Translations under genes and position numbers: made by a program | The notes under the pieces: generated by a model | What the model was told of the DNA's origin: nothing | The model's input: the letters and a program-made list of their open reading frames with translations, nothing else | Databases searched by the model: none | Origin: DATBED01 sp035480695 | Lineage (GTDB): Bacteria; Patescibacteriota; Saccharimonadia; Saccharimonadales; UBA4665 | Direction: 5' to 3' | Length of the DNA stretch: 6,775 bases | Assembly: GCA_035480695.1 (NCBI GenBank) | Contig: DATIHM010000042.1 | Span: 1-6,775 of the forward strand | Part shown: piece by piece, positions 1 through 6,545 of the stretch | How positions within the stretch are numbered: position 1 is the first letter of the stretch | How the letters are laid out: each line of letters begins with the position of its first letter

Positions 1-1
1 T

Positions 2-2371
2 AGAGTCTTGTTCATCGACGGCCAGGTGTTCCAGAGCGCGGCGTGGGACCGCGGCATGGGCAAGTATTCGCTGGCGCTGCTCAAGCATTTGCTGGCTGAC
101 CCGTCCTACGACTATGAGAAGACGTTCATTATCTTTTCGGACAACATCAAGCTGCCGGCCGACGTGAAGCAGACAGTTGCCCAGGCCGCGCCTGACGCCG
201 AGATTTTACGGGCCGACCTGGCCGTGCCCGACGACCCGTGCAAGTCTGATATTCCAAAACTGCAGGCTGCCAACGAGGCCAAACTGGTCGAATTGACGGC
301 GGCCCACGCCGGTGGTCACGATTTCGATTTCCTGATAATGTCGCTGTTTATCGACCAGGTAGTGTCGGTTTTCCCGGACACGGCCGCCACCAGTATCCTG
401 CTTTTCTACGACCTCATCCCGCTGCAGTACGTCGAAAAATACAGCCAGCTGTGCGCCTTCCCGAACTATCTGAAGCGCTACAAGACGCTGTTCGAAGCTG
501 ACCTCATCTGGGCCATTTCGCAGACCGTAGCCGACGACCTGTCGCTCAACCTCGGCCTGGATCCGCACGCGGTTTTCAACATCGACGGCGCGCCGATTGA
601 GCGCGCCGAGCTCAAGCCACAAAAGCCGAAGATGGAAGTGCCGAAGCGCTTCGTGCTTATGCCGTCTGGCAACGACCTGCGCAAGAACAATGTGCGGGCC
701 GTGCAAGGCTTCGAGGAATACTGCCGCCAATCCGGTGACGACATCGAGCTGCTGCTGACCTCGACTTTCGATGACAACACCCGCCGGCAGCTGGAAGCCT
801 ATTCCAAAAACTTGCGGTTTACCGGCAACGTCGAAGAGGCCGAGCTGCGCTGGCTGTACGAACGTGCCGAAGCGCTGCTATTCGTGTCGGAGTACGAAGG
901 CCTCGGGCTGCCGATTCTGGAAGGTGCCGAAGTCGATAAGCCGATTGTATGCTCGAATATAGGCGTTTTCAACGAGATTGCAACCGACGCGTTTTACTAC
1001 TGCAACCAGTTCGACATGGCCTCGATTGCCGGCGCGCTAACGGACGCCATCAACGCCGACGATTTCGCTGCCAAAAAGGCCTTGTATCCGGAAATATTGC
1101 GCCGCTACAGCTGGCAGCACACCGCCGAAAAAGCGCTGGCTTCCCTCCAGGAAAAGCCGACGCCGACAGGCGTAGAAAAACTCAGGCTAGCCGTGTTCGC
1201 GCCGAGCCCGGAGGGCTACTCTACCGTAGGCACGTGGTCGCTGCGGCTGCACCCGGCGCTGACTGGATATTTCGACGTCGATTACTACGTTGAAAAAGGC
1301 AAGACGGCTCACCGGCTGGAGCGCGTCGACTACCTGTCGTCAATCGCCAATGTCTACCCGGCAACCAGTTTCAACGAGCGCCGTTACCGCGATTACGACG
1401 CCGTGCTCTACAACCTCGGCAACAGCGAGTTCCACGTCGAGACCATCAAGAATGCGCTTTACCTACCCGGCTTCGCCATCTGCCACGACACCCGGCTGAC
1501 CGACATTTTCAACGGCGAGCTGTCGACCTACGGCTATGTTTCCGAAGAACGTAAGCAGCAGGAATCGCTGCTCGACGAGCAGCTCGACAACAAGCTGACC
1601 AGCTTTTTGACCTCGCTGGTGAGCCGGCAGCAGGGGCTCATCGTGCATTCCGATTATGCGCAGGGCGCTATCAGCCACACGTTGCTGTCGGAAGTGCCGA
1701 TTGCCAAGGCCAACCTGCCCGTTCCGGTGCCCAAACAGCTTAACCAGAAATTAGAGGATAAGCTGACCATCGGATTTGCCGGCATAATCCACCCGGCCAA
1801 AGGGCTCGACATCATTGAAAAGGTTGCGCAGACCGAAGCGTTCTTCGATTGCAACATCAGGATTTTCGGATTGTCGCTGGTCGGCGACGATGTCATCCGG
1901 CGCCTCGAAACATATCCGAATGTGACCGTCGACACGAATGTGACCGATTTTGCCTTCCAGCAGATGCTGCGCGAGGTCGACGTACTGGTCAATTATCGCA
2001 AGGATTACCGCGGCGAGACATCGGCGGCCACGCTCGAGGCTATGCGGTTCGGCGCTGTTCCGATAGTGCGCAAAGTCGGCTGGTACGACGAGTTGCCGGA
2101 CAAACTGGTCTTAAAAGCCAAGTCGCCCGATGAAGTCATTGAAAAGCTACAGGCCTTTTTGGAATTGCCGGCCGCCGAGAGCGCTGCCCAGGCAGAATCC
2201 GTCCGCGCCTTCGTGGAATCCGATTTCAACTACCAGGACTATGCCCGCAAACTTTATGAGTTTATCGCCGGGCAGCGCGAAGCGCCCGGCCAGAATAACG
2301 AAATAGCCCGCCAGCTGCGCAAAGGCGCCGGCCGCGGCAAACTACTCCGGCTCATTCAAAAGCAACAGTAA
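2..2371 (+). CDS. Tandem-domain GT4-type glycosyltransferase (5' partial)
   Basis: Predicted cytoplasmic glycosyltransferase that adds sugars from activated donors to a surface glycan; donor and acceptor cannot be read from sequence. It carries two GT-B/GT4-like units. Numbering from the TTG at 8, unit 1 spans about residues 1-385: an N-terminal DGQVFQ...DRGMGKYS segment typical of these enzymes, a donor-site-like R225-K226-N227, and a canonical E-x7-E (E297, E305) in EYEGLGLPILE. Unit 2 spans about 392-760: IGFAG...K598-GLD, then RGETSAATLE (E670, E677), a variant with six residues between the glutamates. The tail is basic. The reading frame stays open to the window edge (codons for R and V precede the TTG), so the real start is probably a few codons upstream and the TTG may be internal. 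It converges on the methyltransferase gene with a 20-bp overlap. The family call is firm; the specific reaction is unknown. Confidence 0.9.
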   Translation, partial: RVLFIDGQVFQSAAWDRGMGKYSLALLKHLLADPSYDYEKTFIIFSDNIKLPADVKQTVAQAAPDAEILRADLAVPDDPCKSDIPKLQAANEAKLVELTAAHAGGHDFDFLIMSLFIDQVVSVFPDTAATSILLFYDLIPLQYVEKYSQLCAFPNYLKRYKTLFEADLIWAISQTVADDLSLNLGLDPHAVFNIDGAPIERAELKPQKPKMEVPKRFVLMPSGNDLRKNNVRAVQGFEEYCRQSGDDIELLLTSTFDDNTRRQLEAYSKNLRFTGNVEEAELRWLYERAEALLFVSEYEGLGLPILEGAEVDKPIVCSNIGVFNEIATDAFYYCNQFDMASIAGALTDAINADDFAAKKALYPEILRRYSWQHTAEKALASLQEKPTPTGVEKLRLAVFAPSPEGYSTVGTWSLRLHPALTGYFDVDYYVEKGKTAHRLERVDYLSSIANVYPATSFNERRYRDYDAVLYNLGNSEFHVETIKNALYLPGFAICHDTRLTDIFNGELSTYGYVSEERKQQESLLDEQLDNKLTSFLTSLVSRQQGLIVHSDYAQGAISHTLLSEVPIAKANLPVPVPKQLNQKLEDKLTIGFAGIIHPAKGLDIIEKVAQTEAFFDCNIRIFGLSLVGDDVIRRLETYPNVTVDTNVTDFAFQQMLREVDVLVNYRKDYRGETSAATLEAMRFGAVPIVRKVGWYDELPDKLVLKAKSPDEVIEKLQAFLELPAAESAAQAESVRAFVESDFNYQDYARKLYEFIAGQREAPGQNNEIARQLRKGAGRGKLLRLIQKQQ

Positions 2372-3704
2372 TCTCGGCGTTCGGCACCACGCCGCCAGCT
2401 TCCTGGATGAGGGTGAAATCCTCTTGGTGCGGCCTCGTCTTGCTGCGCGTTTCCAGGCCGATGCGCATGGCGAAATTGTCGCCTGGTTTAACATACTCGA
2501 CGGCCTGCCAACTGGAACCGCGCTTCTGGTAAAGCTTAAGGCTAGGCCGGTTCGGGCTCGACCAGCTCTTGCCCGCCAGCTGTGAATTGCGGTTGATGGG
2601 GTGTTCCGTGCCGAGCACGATCGGCTTGGCACGGAACAGGCTGGGCGAGCCGGTCAGCGCCACGGCTGAATCGTTCCGGTAAGGTAACATCACCGCTTCG
2701 GGCAGCTTGTCTGCCTTTGTTTTAACAGTGGTTTTAAGCGGCGTGAGCTTGAGCTGGTCGTATCCGACGGCCTGCGTCGTCAGTAGCCATTTGATTGCCG
2801 GACTAGTTTTGGGCATCTTGGCCTGTACGCGCAGGCTGTGTTTGTAAGCCCGGCCGTGCCTTATCGCTTCGATACGCTTGCGGCGGTTGCTCAGCGGTTT
2901 GGCCGGCTTGCGGATTTGCAGAACTACCTGGGTTGCCAGGTGGCCGTCGACCAAGATTCTCGTGCAGTCGGTTCCCCACGCCGGGTCGAGCGACACGGCC
3001 AGGTCTTCGGGCTGGCGGCCGTTGCTTAGGCGGAGCGGCGAGCACAGGTAGCCCTTTTGGGTCAGCTTCACGCAGAGTTTGTAAATGTCCTGCGGCCTGA
3101 AAATGACGGTGTTGCCGGTTTTGACAGTTTCGTCGTCAGACAAGACGTTGACCTCCGTAGTGTGCACGGCTACGCCGCTTGGCTTGAGGCAGTCCAGACT
3201 GTTCTCGATAAAAGACAATCCCTTAGGAATCGAACCCAGATGGCCGAGGGCGCAGTTTGACCACAAGAAGTCGTACTTGCCATGGTGGGCTTTCGGGATT
3301 TTGGTCATGTCGACGGCCGAAAAACCGACCAGCTCGTTGAATCGTTTGGGCGGGCAGATGCCATCTTCGTTAAGTGAAAACACGCCCTCGGCCAGCTGGT
3401 CGTTAGTCCAGCGTTTGGCGTTGGCCTTGGTAAAGTCCTGATCGGTCGCCTGAACATGCGCGCCGAGGCTGGCGAACAGGGCAGGCAGGCGTTCTTTGCC
3501 GACACCGAAGCCGATTCCACTGCTGCCGGGCTTCAACTTGCCGCGCTCGTCGAGCATCTGAGCCATCACGGCATTCTGCCAAAACTTGTTGGCGCGCAGC
3601 GCGAAATTGCCCCGGCCGGCCGGCGTCTGCTTGAGCTTCCCGGCCCAACGTCCATACCATCCGGAATCGAAATCCCGCCAGATTATGCTGTGGCTTCGCA
3701 GCAT
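2352..3704 (-). CDS. SAM-dependent methyltransferase with appended C-terminal Ig-like domain
   Basis: A 450-residue class I methyltransferase, probably cytoplasmic (no signal peptide or membrane segment). Visible motifs are the SAM-binding glycine loop GIGFGVGKE (63-71), acidic D88 in ATDQD at the end of strand 2, a VDM element (D132), and the motif IV/V region YDFLWSNCALGHLGS (144-158) followed by LKPSGVAVHTTE (173-184). It resembles a family of about 270-residue methyltransferases often found beside glycosyltransferases, whose core would end near residue 268 (VVLQIRKP). Relatives as I recall them read ALEHLGS where this one has ALGHLGS, so G154 may be an unusual substitution. After a basic linker (about 270-290) comes a beta-rich extension (about 335-450) that looks like a diverged copy of the Ig-like repeats in the upstream secreted protein. 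ATG at 3704 is preceded by a GGGGG element six bases away and an extended -10 promoter. Methylation of a glycan precursor is inferred from context. Confidence 0.87.
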   Translation of the reverse strand: MLRSHSIIWRDFDSGWYGRWAGKLKQTPAGRGNFALRANKFWQNAVMAQMLDERGKLKPGSSGIGFGVGKERLPALFASLGAHVQATDQDFTKANAKRWTNDQLAEGVFSLNEDGICPPKRFNELVGFSAVDMTKIPKAHHGKYDFLWSNCALGHLGSIPKGLSFIENSLDCLKPSGVAVHTTEVNVLSDDETVKTGNTVIFRPQDIYKLCVKLTQKGYLCSPLRLSNGRQPEDLAVSLDPAWGTDCTRILVDGHLATQVVLQIRKPAKPLSNRRKRIEAIRHGRAYKHSLRVQAKMPKTSPAIKWLLTTQAVGYDQLKLTPLKTTVKTKADKLPEAVMLPYRNDSAVALTGSPSLFRAKPIVLGTEHPINRNSQLAGKSWSSPNRPSLKLYQKRGSSWQAVEYVKPGDNFAMRIGLETRSKTRPHQEDFTLIQEAGGVVPNAEITVAFE

Positions 3705-3729
3705 GGCAAACCCCCGTTAGTTTCAAGAC

Positions 3730-3738
3730 ATTATAACA
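3730..3738 (-). promoter_or_regulatory. Extended -10 promoter for the methyltransferase gene
   Basis: In the 40-bp gap between the secreted-protein stop and the methyltransferase ATG, the - strand reads TGTTATAAT, a perfect TATAAT -10 box with the TGn extension. No good -35 box is seen at 16-18 bases spacing, as expected for extended -10 promoters. Transcription would start near 3723, leaving a leader of about 19 bases that includes GGGGG (3715-3711), the only candidate ribosome-binding element, six bases before the ATG. This suggests the methyltransferase can be transcribed apart from the upstream pair. Confidence 0.6.
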
Positions 3739-3744
3739 AGACGG

Positions 3745-5901
3745 CTACTGGACGGTGACATTCAGCCACGAAAGCGCACCCATGTTCCAGAAGGCGGAGC
3801 CCTCTAAAACGGGCTGGAAGAATGCCTGATAGGTGCCGGGCGCCAGGTTCGACGGCACGTTGAAGTTGAAATCGAACTCCACTATCTGGCCCGGCTGGGC
3901 GATGTGCTGGTCGGCCGCCAAAGTCGTCCCATCCGCCAAGTAAACGTGCACGAAAGTGCCGGCGGCTCGGTTGTTGGCCGGCCAACTTGAGCTGAACGGA
4001 CTGGCGGAATTTATCGGGTTGCTGGTGGCCAGATGCACCGGGTAAGTGTGGTAAGTCGCGCCGCTGACATCGTCGAACCATGGTACGTTGCCGGTGTTTT
4101 TGTACTTGAGGAAGGCTGCGGAGCTGTTGCCGCGGGCGATGGTCGGATAGGCGCTTTGGCTGGCGAACGTCGCCTGGAAAGTTATCGGCTGCACGTTGAC
4201 ACCGAGCCAGGCTGTTCCGCCCATGTTCCAGAAAACCGAGCCTTCGAGAACGGGCTGGAAGAATGCCTGGTAAGAGCCGGGGTGCATGTTGGCTGCAGCG
4301 GTCATGGGGAAGTCGAATTCCACTATTTGCCCCGGCTGCGCTATATGCTGGTCAGGCGCTAGCGTCACTCCATCTGCCTGGTAGATGTGCGCAAAGGTTC
4401 CCGTTGCCCGATTGTTAGTCGGCCAGCCGGCGCTGAACGGGCTGGGTGCGTTAGGCGGATTGGAAGTCGCCAAATGTACCGGATACGTGTGATACTGCGC
4501 GCCGCTGACATCGTCGAACCACGGCTCGTTGCCGGTGTTTTTGTAGCGCAGGAATGAGGTCGTGCCCTGGCCTTGCACCAACGTCGGGAAGCCGCCCTCG
4601 CCGGCGAACGTGGCCGAGAAAGTGACCGGCTGGACGGTCACGCCAAGCCAGGCCACGCCGCTCATGTTCCAGAGCGAGGAGCCTTCCAAAATCGGCTGGA
4701 AGAAGTTCTGGTAAAAACTGGGCGACGTGCCAGGAGGTATGCTGAAAGGGAAATCGAACTCGACCATCTGCCCCGGCTGGACGGTGTGCTGGTCGGGCGC
4801 CAAGGTCGTGCCATCGCCTTGGTAAACGTGGGTGAAGGTTGTTGCCGGCCGGTTAGGTGCCGGCCAGAAAGCGCTGAACGGGTTGCCGGCATTGATAGGG
4901 TTGCTGGTCGACAAGTGCACGGCATAAGTGTGGAGCGGCGGCGCGCTGATGTTGTCGTACCACGGCTTGTTGCCGGTGTTCCAATAGCGCAGGTAGGATT
5001 GCGAACTATTGCCGCGGATGATTGTCGGGAAGCCGCTCTCACCGGCGAACAGGGCCTTGAATGACGGCGTGTAAGTCGTCCCCCACCAGGTCACGAACGA
5101 AACCACGAAGTTGTAGCTGCCGCTGTAGTACAGGCCGGTCGTGCCGAACTGCGGGTTGCCGAACTGGCCCTGCGGGTTGTTATAAACGTGCGGCGTGTAG
5201 CAGTACAGCGTGGCGGTCGACATGTCGGGCATGACGAAACCTGAATAGGCGACACCGTTATCGTCGGAGAAGGTCACTCCGTTGCCGGCTTTGAGCGCGG
5301 CGCTGTAGTAGCGCGTGGCGCCGTTGCACGGATAACTCGATGGCGTGTAGCCCCACCAGTTATTGCCGGCGCCGAGCTCCATGTCGGTGCGGAACTGCCA
5401 AGTACCGTTGTCGACCTGGTTGAAGAAGCCGGGGAAACTGCAGCCGCCGGAATCCGGGCAGCCGTAGCCCATGGCGAAGTTTATCTGCGAAGCCGACGGG
5501 CTGGGGTCGGTGATGAGCGACTCCTCTTTTTGCAGCGTAGCCAGGATGACGCGCGGGTTGATGCCGTAGGCCTGGCCGGCTGCATAAATTATCTGGGCCG
5601 CGCTGGCGCGCTGGCCACAGGCGTAGTAAGTGGCGTAGTACGAATAGTGGGCGCCGGACGGGCTGCCGCAGTTCTCTACGTCGGACAAGCCGGCCAGGGC
5701 GCTGCCTTCGCTATTCAAAAAGTTCTGGATGTCGGCCGCACTCATGGTCGTGGTGTCGCGGAAAACCTGGTCGTCAATCAAGTAGCTGGTGTAGTTCGAC
5801 GGCGCCAGGGCGTTGGCCTTCTGCACCGGCCCGAGCACCAAAAAGGCCGCTCCCACCAGGAGCGACAGAACCAGAGCCGGTAAGAATTTGCGCTTCAACA
5901 T
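3745..5901 (-). CDS. Secreted lysozyme-like protein with three NBR1-like Ig repeats
   Basis: A 718-residue exported protein. Residues 1-31 form a Sec signal peptide: MLKRK basic end, hydrophobic core, and an ANA (29-31) or ALA (31-33) signal peptidase I site. Residues about 36-276 resemble a lysozyme/transglycosylase-fold domain common in actinobacterial surface proteins: an MSAADIQNFLNSEGS lead-in, AAQIIYAAGQAYGINPRVIL, then LQKEESLI (124-130; E126 is the candidate catalytic acid), AMGYGCPD, GFFNQV, a YTPHVYN segment and a closing WWG. All six cysteines (78, 95, 148, 154, 192, 234) lie in this domain, which fits disulfides outside the cell. Residues 278-718 are three gapless 147-residue Ig-like repeats resembling NBR1-type domains. 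There is no sortase motif or C-terminal anchor. The ATG overlaps the upstream stop (TGATG), which supports this start and translational coupling. It may cut or bind peptidoglycan of its own or a host wall; activity is unproven. Confidence 0.88.
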   Translation of the reverse strand: MLKRKFLPALVLSLLVGAAFLVLGPVQKANALAPSNYTSYLIDDQVFRDTTTMSAADIQNFLNSEGSALAGLSDVENCGSPSGAHYSYYATYYACGQRASAAQIIYAAGQAYGINPRVILATLQKEESLITDPSPSASQINFAMGYGCPDSGGCSFPGFFNQVDNGTWQFRTDMELGAGNNWWGYTPSSYPCNGATRYYSAALKAGNGVTFSDDNGVAYSGFVMPDMSTATLYCYTPHVYNNPQGQFGNPQFGTTGLYYSGSYNFVVSFVTWWGTTYTPSFKALFAGESGFPTIIRGNSSQSYLRYWNTGNKPWYDNISAPPLHTYAVHLSTSNPINAGNPFSAFWPAPNRPATTFTHVYQGDGTTLAPDQHTVQPGQMVEFDFPFSIPPGTSPSFYQNFFQPILEGSSLWNMSGVAWLGVTVQPVTFSATFAGEGGFPTLVQGQGTTSFLRYKNTGNEPWFDDVSGAQYHTYPVHLATSNPPNAPSPFSAGWPTNNRATGTFAHIYQADGVTLAPDQHIAQPGQIVEFDFPMTAAANMHPGSYQAFFQPVLEGSVFWNMGGTAWLGVNVQPITFQATFASQSAYPTIARGNSSAAFLKYKNTGNVPWFDDVSGATYHTYPVHLATSNPINSASPFSSSWPANNRAAGTFVHVYLADGTTLAADQHIAQPGQIVEFDFNFNVPSNLAPGTYQAFFQPVLEGSAFWNMGALSWLNVTVQ
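3748..5070 (-). repeat. Three tandem 441-bp in-frame repeats encoding Ig-like domains
   Basis: Three head-to-tail units of exactly 147 codons: unit 1 at 4630-5070 (residues 278-424), unit 2 at 4189-4629 (425-571), and unit 3 at 3748-4188 (572-718), the last ending at the stop codon. Each holds a TFAG-like start, NTGNxPW, the HTYxVHL(A/S)TSNP stretch, NNR or PNR, ADQH/PDQH, QPGQ(I/M)VEFDF, FFQPxLEGS and WNM, ending in VxVQ. Units 2 and 3 align without gaps with 102 of 147 identical residues by hand count. Unit 1 looks more diverged (WNTGNKPWYDNIS, PNRPATTF). NTG..PW plus PGQ..F is the pattern of NBR1-type Ig-like domains; this family assignment is from memory of the pattern. Confidence 0.93.
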
Positions 5902-5903
5902 CA
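5899..5903 (-). promoter_or_regulatory. TGATG stop/start overlap (translational coupling)
   Basis: The TGA stop of the Gmad2-like gene (5903-5901) and the ATG of the secreted lysozyme-like gene (5901-5899) share one base. No strong Shine-Dalgarno sequence precedes this ATG (the nearest purine-rich piece is AGGTAACGGTGA), so initiation probably relies on ribosomes ending the upstream gene. The overlap also supports both gene boundaries. Confidence 0.8.
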
Positions 5904-6476
5904 GAAATTCACCGTTACCTGTACTTCATTTAGCTCGCGGCCGCTGCTGTCGGTGTTGAACACATCCAGCCGGCCGGTCTTAGCATAGGGCGTGAACGTC
6001 ACCGAAGCTGTGAAATTTCCATTGACCACGTTGATAGTGCCCTGCGAAATCACACCGGCCTGGTCGTCGACCAAGCGGTATTGCACGGGCGAAACGGCGG
6101 ATGTTCCGGTAATCGTCGAGCCCGACTTGAAGCTGTCGTTGTTGCCAGGCAACTTGAGCACGGTTTTGCCGGAGGCCGAAGTCGACCACAAGCTCGGGTC
6201 GGTCGGCACGCCGCTGGCCGCCTGGCCGTTCTTGTCGGATTCGCTGCCACCATTCACCTGGGCGTTCTGCGTCGACGGCGACTTGTTGCCATTATTCGAA
6301 GCCGACTGGCCAGGCAACTGGCTAATCGGCTTGCTAGGCGCCCTGACCACCGGCGACTTGTGGAAAAAATGGGTCGTATTTGTCAGCTCCAATGCCGCCA
6401 CGACACCGGCCGCCACAACGATAACAAGGAAGACTATTAACAAAGTTTTTCGACTGGCTTTTCCGGAATTCTTCAT
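5901..6476 (-). CDS. Membrane-anchored Gmad2-like Ig-domain protein
   Basis: A 191-residue protein from the ATG at 6476. An in-frame TTG at 6491 would add five residues, but the predicted promoter puts the transcript start near 6494, which would leave almost no leader for that TTG, so ATG is preferred. In numbering from the TTG, residues 6-15 are basic, 16-34 form one strongly hydrophobic membrane segment (inside to outside), and 46-108 are a Ser/Asn/Gly/Gln/Pro-rich flexible linker. Residues 110-196 are an Ig-like domain of the Gmad2 type: KLPGNNDSFKSGSTITGTS, VQYRLVDDQAGVISQG, then NGNFTASVTF and a final VQVTVNF strand. Gmad2 domains occur in spore germination and other envelope proteins of Gram-positive bacteria and are presumed to bind partners or substrates. 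The stop overlaps the start of the secreted lysozyme-like gene, so the two are probably made together; this protein could hold or guide the secreted one at the membrane. That role is inferred. Confidence 0.85.
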   Translation of the reverse strand: MKNSGKASRKTLLIVFLVIVVAAGVVAALELTNTTHFFHKSPVVRAPSKPISQLPGQSASNNGNKSPSTQNAQVNGGSESDKNGQAASGVPTDPSLWSTSASGKTVLKLPGNNDSFKSGSTITGTSAVSPVQYRLVDDQAGVISQGTINVVNGNFTASVTFTPYAKTGRLDVFNTDSSGRELNEVQVTVNF

Positions 6477-6500
6477 ATCTGTTTTTGCCAAACTACTACT

Positions 6501-6529
6501 ATTCTAACAGGGGTATGCACGTTTGTAAA
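6501..6529 (-). promoter_or_regulatory. Sigma70-type promoter for the Gmad2/lysozyme-like gene pair
   Basis: On the - strand a TTTACA -35 box (6529-6524) is separated by exactly 17 bases from a TAGAAT -10 box (6506-6501); each matches consensus at five of six positions. Transcription would start near 6494 and give a leader of about 18 bases before the ATG at 6476. The -35 box lies just past the stop codon of the gene to the right. No strong Shine-Dalgarno sequence is visible in the short leader. Confidence 0.65.
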
Positions 6530-6545
6530 GCCCTAAGGCGAGGGC
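6530..6545 (-). terminator. Weak hairpin over the stop codon of the right-edge gene
   Basis: The - strand can form a GCCCT/AGGGC stem of five base pairs with a six-base loop, followed by only TTTA. The stem includes the TAG stop of the right-edge gene and abuts the -35 box of the next promoter. The short stem and minimal T-run make this a poor intrinsic terminator, so the call is tentative. Confidence 0.2.

Noticed and set aside
206..730. 174-codon - strand open frame inside the glycosyltransferase
   Set aside because: Arg/Val/Gln-rich composition typical of the reverse of a GC-rich gene; no domain, and it lies fully within a well-supported gene.
2375..2394. CGGCGT/ACGCCG hairpin just after the glycosyltransferase stop
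   Set aside because: Six-base-pair stem with an eight-base loop but no T-run, and it lies in methyltransferase coding sequence; not enough for a terminator call.
4573..5064. 163-codon + strand frame (and a similar one at 4033-4362) with repeated phrases
   Set aside because: The internal similarity is only the antisense reading of the Ig-like repeats.
3748..5070. CRISPR or mobile-element explanation for the direct repeats
   Set aside because: The units are 441 bp, in frame, and encode a conserved protein domain; there are no spacers, inverted ends or transposase.
6476..6491. TTG at 6491 as start of the Gmad2-like protein
   Set aside because: The predicted transcript start is about three bases before it, and the ATG at 6476 directly precedes the basic end and membrane segment.
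5992..6507. 171-codon + strand open frame antisense to the Gmad2-like gene
   Set aside because: It mirrors the real gene; the - strand frame has a membrane segment, a recognisable domain, a promoter and a coupled stop, so the antisense frame is a shadow.
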